64,000 nt of DNA from Bog-756 sp963841885 (GTDB lineage Bacteria; Actinomycetota; Acidimicrobiia; Acidimicrobiales; RAAP-2): contig CAWJEK010000009.1 of NCBI GenBank assembly GCA_963841885.1, positions 253,838 to 317,837 of the forward strand, given 5' to 3'. How positions within the stretch are numbered: position 1 is the stretch's first letter; every line of letters begins with the position of its first letter. This document shows positions 63,151-64,000 of the stretch, one piece after another. The notes below the pieces were generated by a model that worked only from the letters and a program-made list of their open reading frames with translations, was not told the origin of the DNA and searched no databases. The translations under genes were made by a program, and so were the position numbers.

Positions 63151-63230
63151 TGCGACCCTGCGTTCCGATCCATCCGAAGCACCGACAGCAGCAACCAGAC
63201 AGCCGATCACCCAGACAAAGGGAACCCACC

Positions 63231-64000
63231 ATGGACAGAGACCACAGGTCGAACTCGCCCCACGGATCACGGAGCGCACGCCGGATCCTCACCGCCGCCC
63301 TGGCCGGATGTGCCGGTGTGGCCACGCTGATGATCGCCACCACGGTGCCCGCCTCGGCCTCCACCGTGAACGGGGTGGCCACCATCGCCTCACCGGGCAC
63401 GACCACCGAGCTCCCCTCGGGCGGCTCGACGACCCAGTTCACCGTGTCGCTGCCGGCCCAGGCGGCCTGGACCGACGACACGGCCACCAACGGCTACCAC
63501 GTCTTCAGCTACCTGCTCCCCCTCGGGACCTCGCTGTCGGCGTCTCGTTCAGCCAAGGTCCCCAAGGGGCTCGGACTCTTCGATCCGCTCGGCACCTACT
63601 ACGGACGGGTGAACACGCATCGGAACGGGCCAGATCATCGGCATCCCCAACAACTTCGAGTGGGCGCCCATCATCACCAACAACTACATCCCCCTGACCG
63701 GGACGGGTGGTCTCTCTACTCGGGATCGGGTAGCGGCGCCTCGGGTATCTGGGATGCCGGGATCACCTGTGCCAACTCCAGCGGGGTACCGGTGGACAAC
63801 TGGAACTCGGAGGTCACCTTCCTCGCCAGCTCCTCCGATCCCAACAAGTTCACCTGGACGGCGGTTCCCGGGACCGGTACCGCCCCGCGTTCACGTCGGC
63901 GAGCTCGACGACGTTCACCAAGGGCAGCACGAACACCTTCACCCCGACCGCATCGGGCACCCCGGCGCCGGTCATCACGGAATCGGTTTCTCGTCGTTCT
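63231..64000 (+). CDS. Secreted protein, paralogue of the IPT protein N-domain (3' truncated by window)
   Basis: Begins at ATG 63231 with AAAGGG upstream and a signal peptide (ILTAALAGCAGVATLMIATT, cleaved near SASA-STV). The mature start TVNGVATIASPGTTTELPSG and later GSGASGIWDAGITCANSSGV, then DNWNSEVTFLASSSDPNKFT, are clearly paralogous to the N-domain of the protein at 60626. Indels lie near 63618, 63712 and 63888; between 63618 and 63712 the sense frame reads IGTGQIIGIPNNFEW. The frame from ATG stays open to the right edge but is not the coding frame throughout. By analogy it may continue into PIG and IPT domains beyond 64000. Confidence 0.75.
   Translation, partial: MDRDHRSNSPHGSRSARRILTAALAGCAGVATLMIATTVPASASTVNGVATIASPGTTTELPSGGSTTQFTVSLPAQAAWTDDTATNGYHVFSYLLPLGTSLSASRSAKVPKGLGLFDPLGTYYGRVNTHRNGPDHRHPQQLRVGAHHHQQLHPPDRDGWSLYSGSGSGASGIWDAGITCANSSGVPVDNWNSEVTFLASSSDPNKFTWTAVPGTGTAPRSRRRARRRSPRAARTPSPRPHRAPRRRSSRNRFLVV

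Overview
The window is GC-rich DNA from an actinobacterium, most likely of the Acidimicrobiia or a close relative (inference). The pointers are an MshB-like deacetylase and a DinB-like mycothiol-dependent isomerase family protein (mycothiol chemistry), an F420-type LLM oxidoreductase, a DUF2510-type protein, a Clp N-domain/HTH pair, many genes that look leaderless, and secreted proteins carrying a roughly 42-residue repeat built around GYWLVAADGGVF. No phage, insertion sequence, CRISPR array or rRNA was recognised. One tRNA (Gly, anticodon TCC) is present.

Layout. 1-5.4 kb: the end of a PIG-L/LmbE deacetylase gene, a membrane GGDEF protein, a 14-helix drug-efflux-type MFS transporter and an acetyl-CoA hydrolase/CoA-transferase. 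5.4-9.7 kb: a giant secreted protein with ten Calx-beta repeats and three carboxypeptidase-regulatory-like repeats. 10-17 kb: tRNA-Gly, nitroreductase, RNA m5U methyltransferase, a lipoprotein, a mycothiol-dependent isomerase-like protein and several secreted or small unknowns. 17-27 kb: an HTH/ClpN module with twin operators, GNAT, quinone oxidoreductase, a TAP-like secreted hydrolase, an FGGY kinase, a PLP decarboxylase, and a TetR gene divergent from an unusual Cys-rich protein. 27-39 kb: alpha/beta hydrolases, an NlpC/P60 cell-wall hydrolase carrying the GYWLV repeats, an SDR, an acyl-CoA dehydrogenase, fhs, a large FN3 + GYWLV-repeat surface protein, and a tandem pair of small secreted paralogues. 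39-59 kb: a dense catabolic region (two GST-like proteins, DUF2855, LLM oxidoreductase, four SDRs, TetR, DUF1330, haloalkane dehalogenase, phosphotriesterase family, alpha/beta hydrolase, cyclase, SnoaL-like, three amidohydrolases, aldehyde dehydrogenase). 59-64 kb: a PstS-like binding protein followed by two related IPT/TIG-type secreted proteins, the last running off the right edge.

Two themes run through the window. First, about 39 single-base frameshifts and one in-frame TAG break otherwise well-conserved genes. Where the correct frame can be inferred the error is usually one G or C in a short run, which looks like uncorrected long-read indel error rather than mass gene decay. I therefore give one entry for each reconstructed gene and state where it is broken. 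Second, at least twelve genes have a TAnnnT-like -10 hexamer ending 6 or 7 bases before the start codon and no ribosome binding site, indicating leaderless transcription. Genes inside operons are often joined by GTGA overlaps.

Functionally, the 39-59 kb region reads as a peripheral catabolic island: dehalogenation, ester, lactone and amide hydrolysis, alcohol and aldehyde oxidation, and conjugate handling, with local TetR-type control. The edges and centre hold cell-surface proteins (Calx-beta, FN3, IPT and GYWLV repeats) and a peptidoglycan hydrolase.
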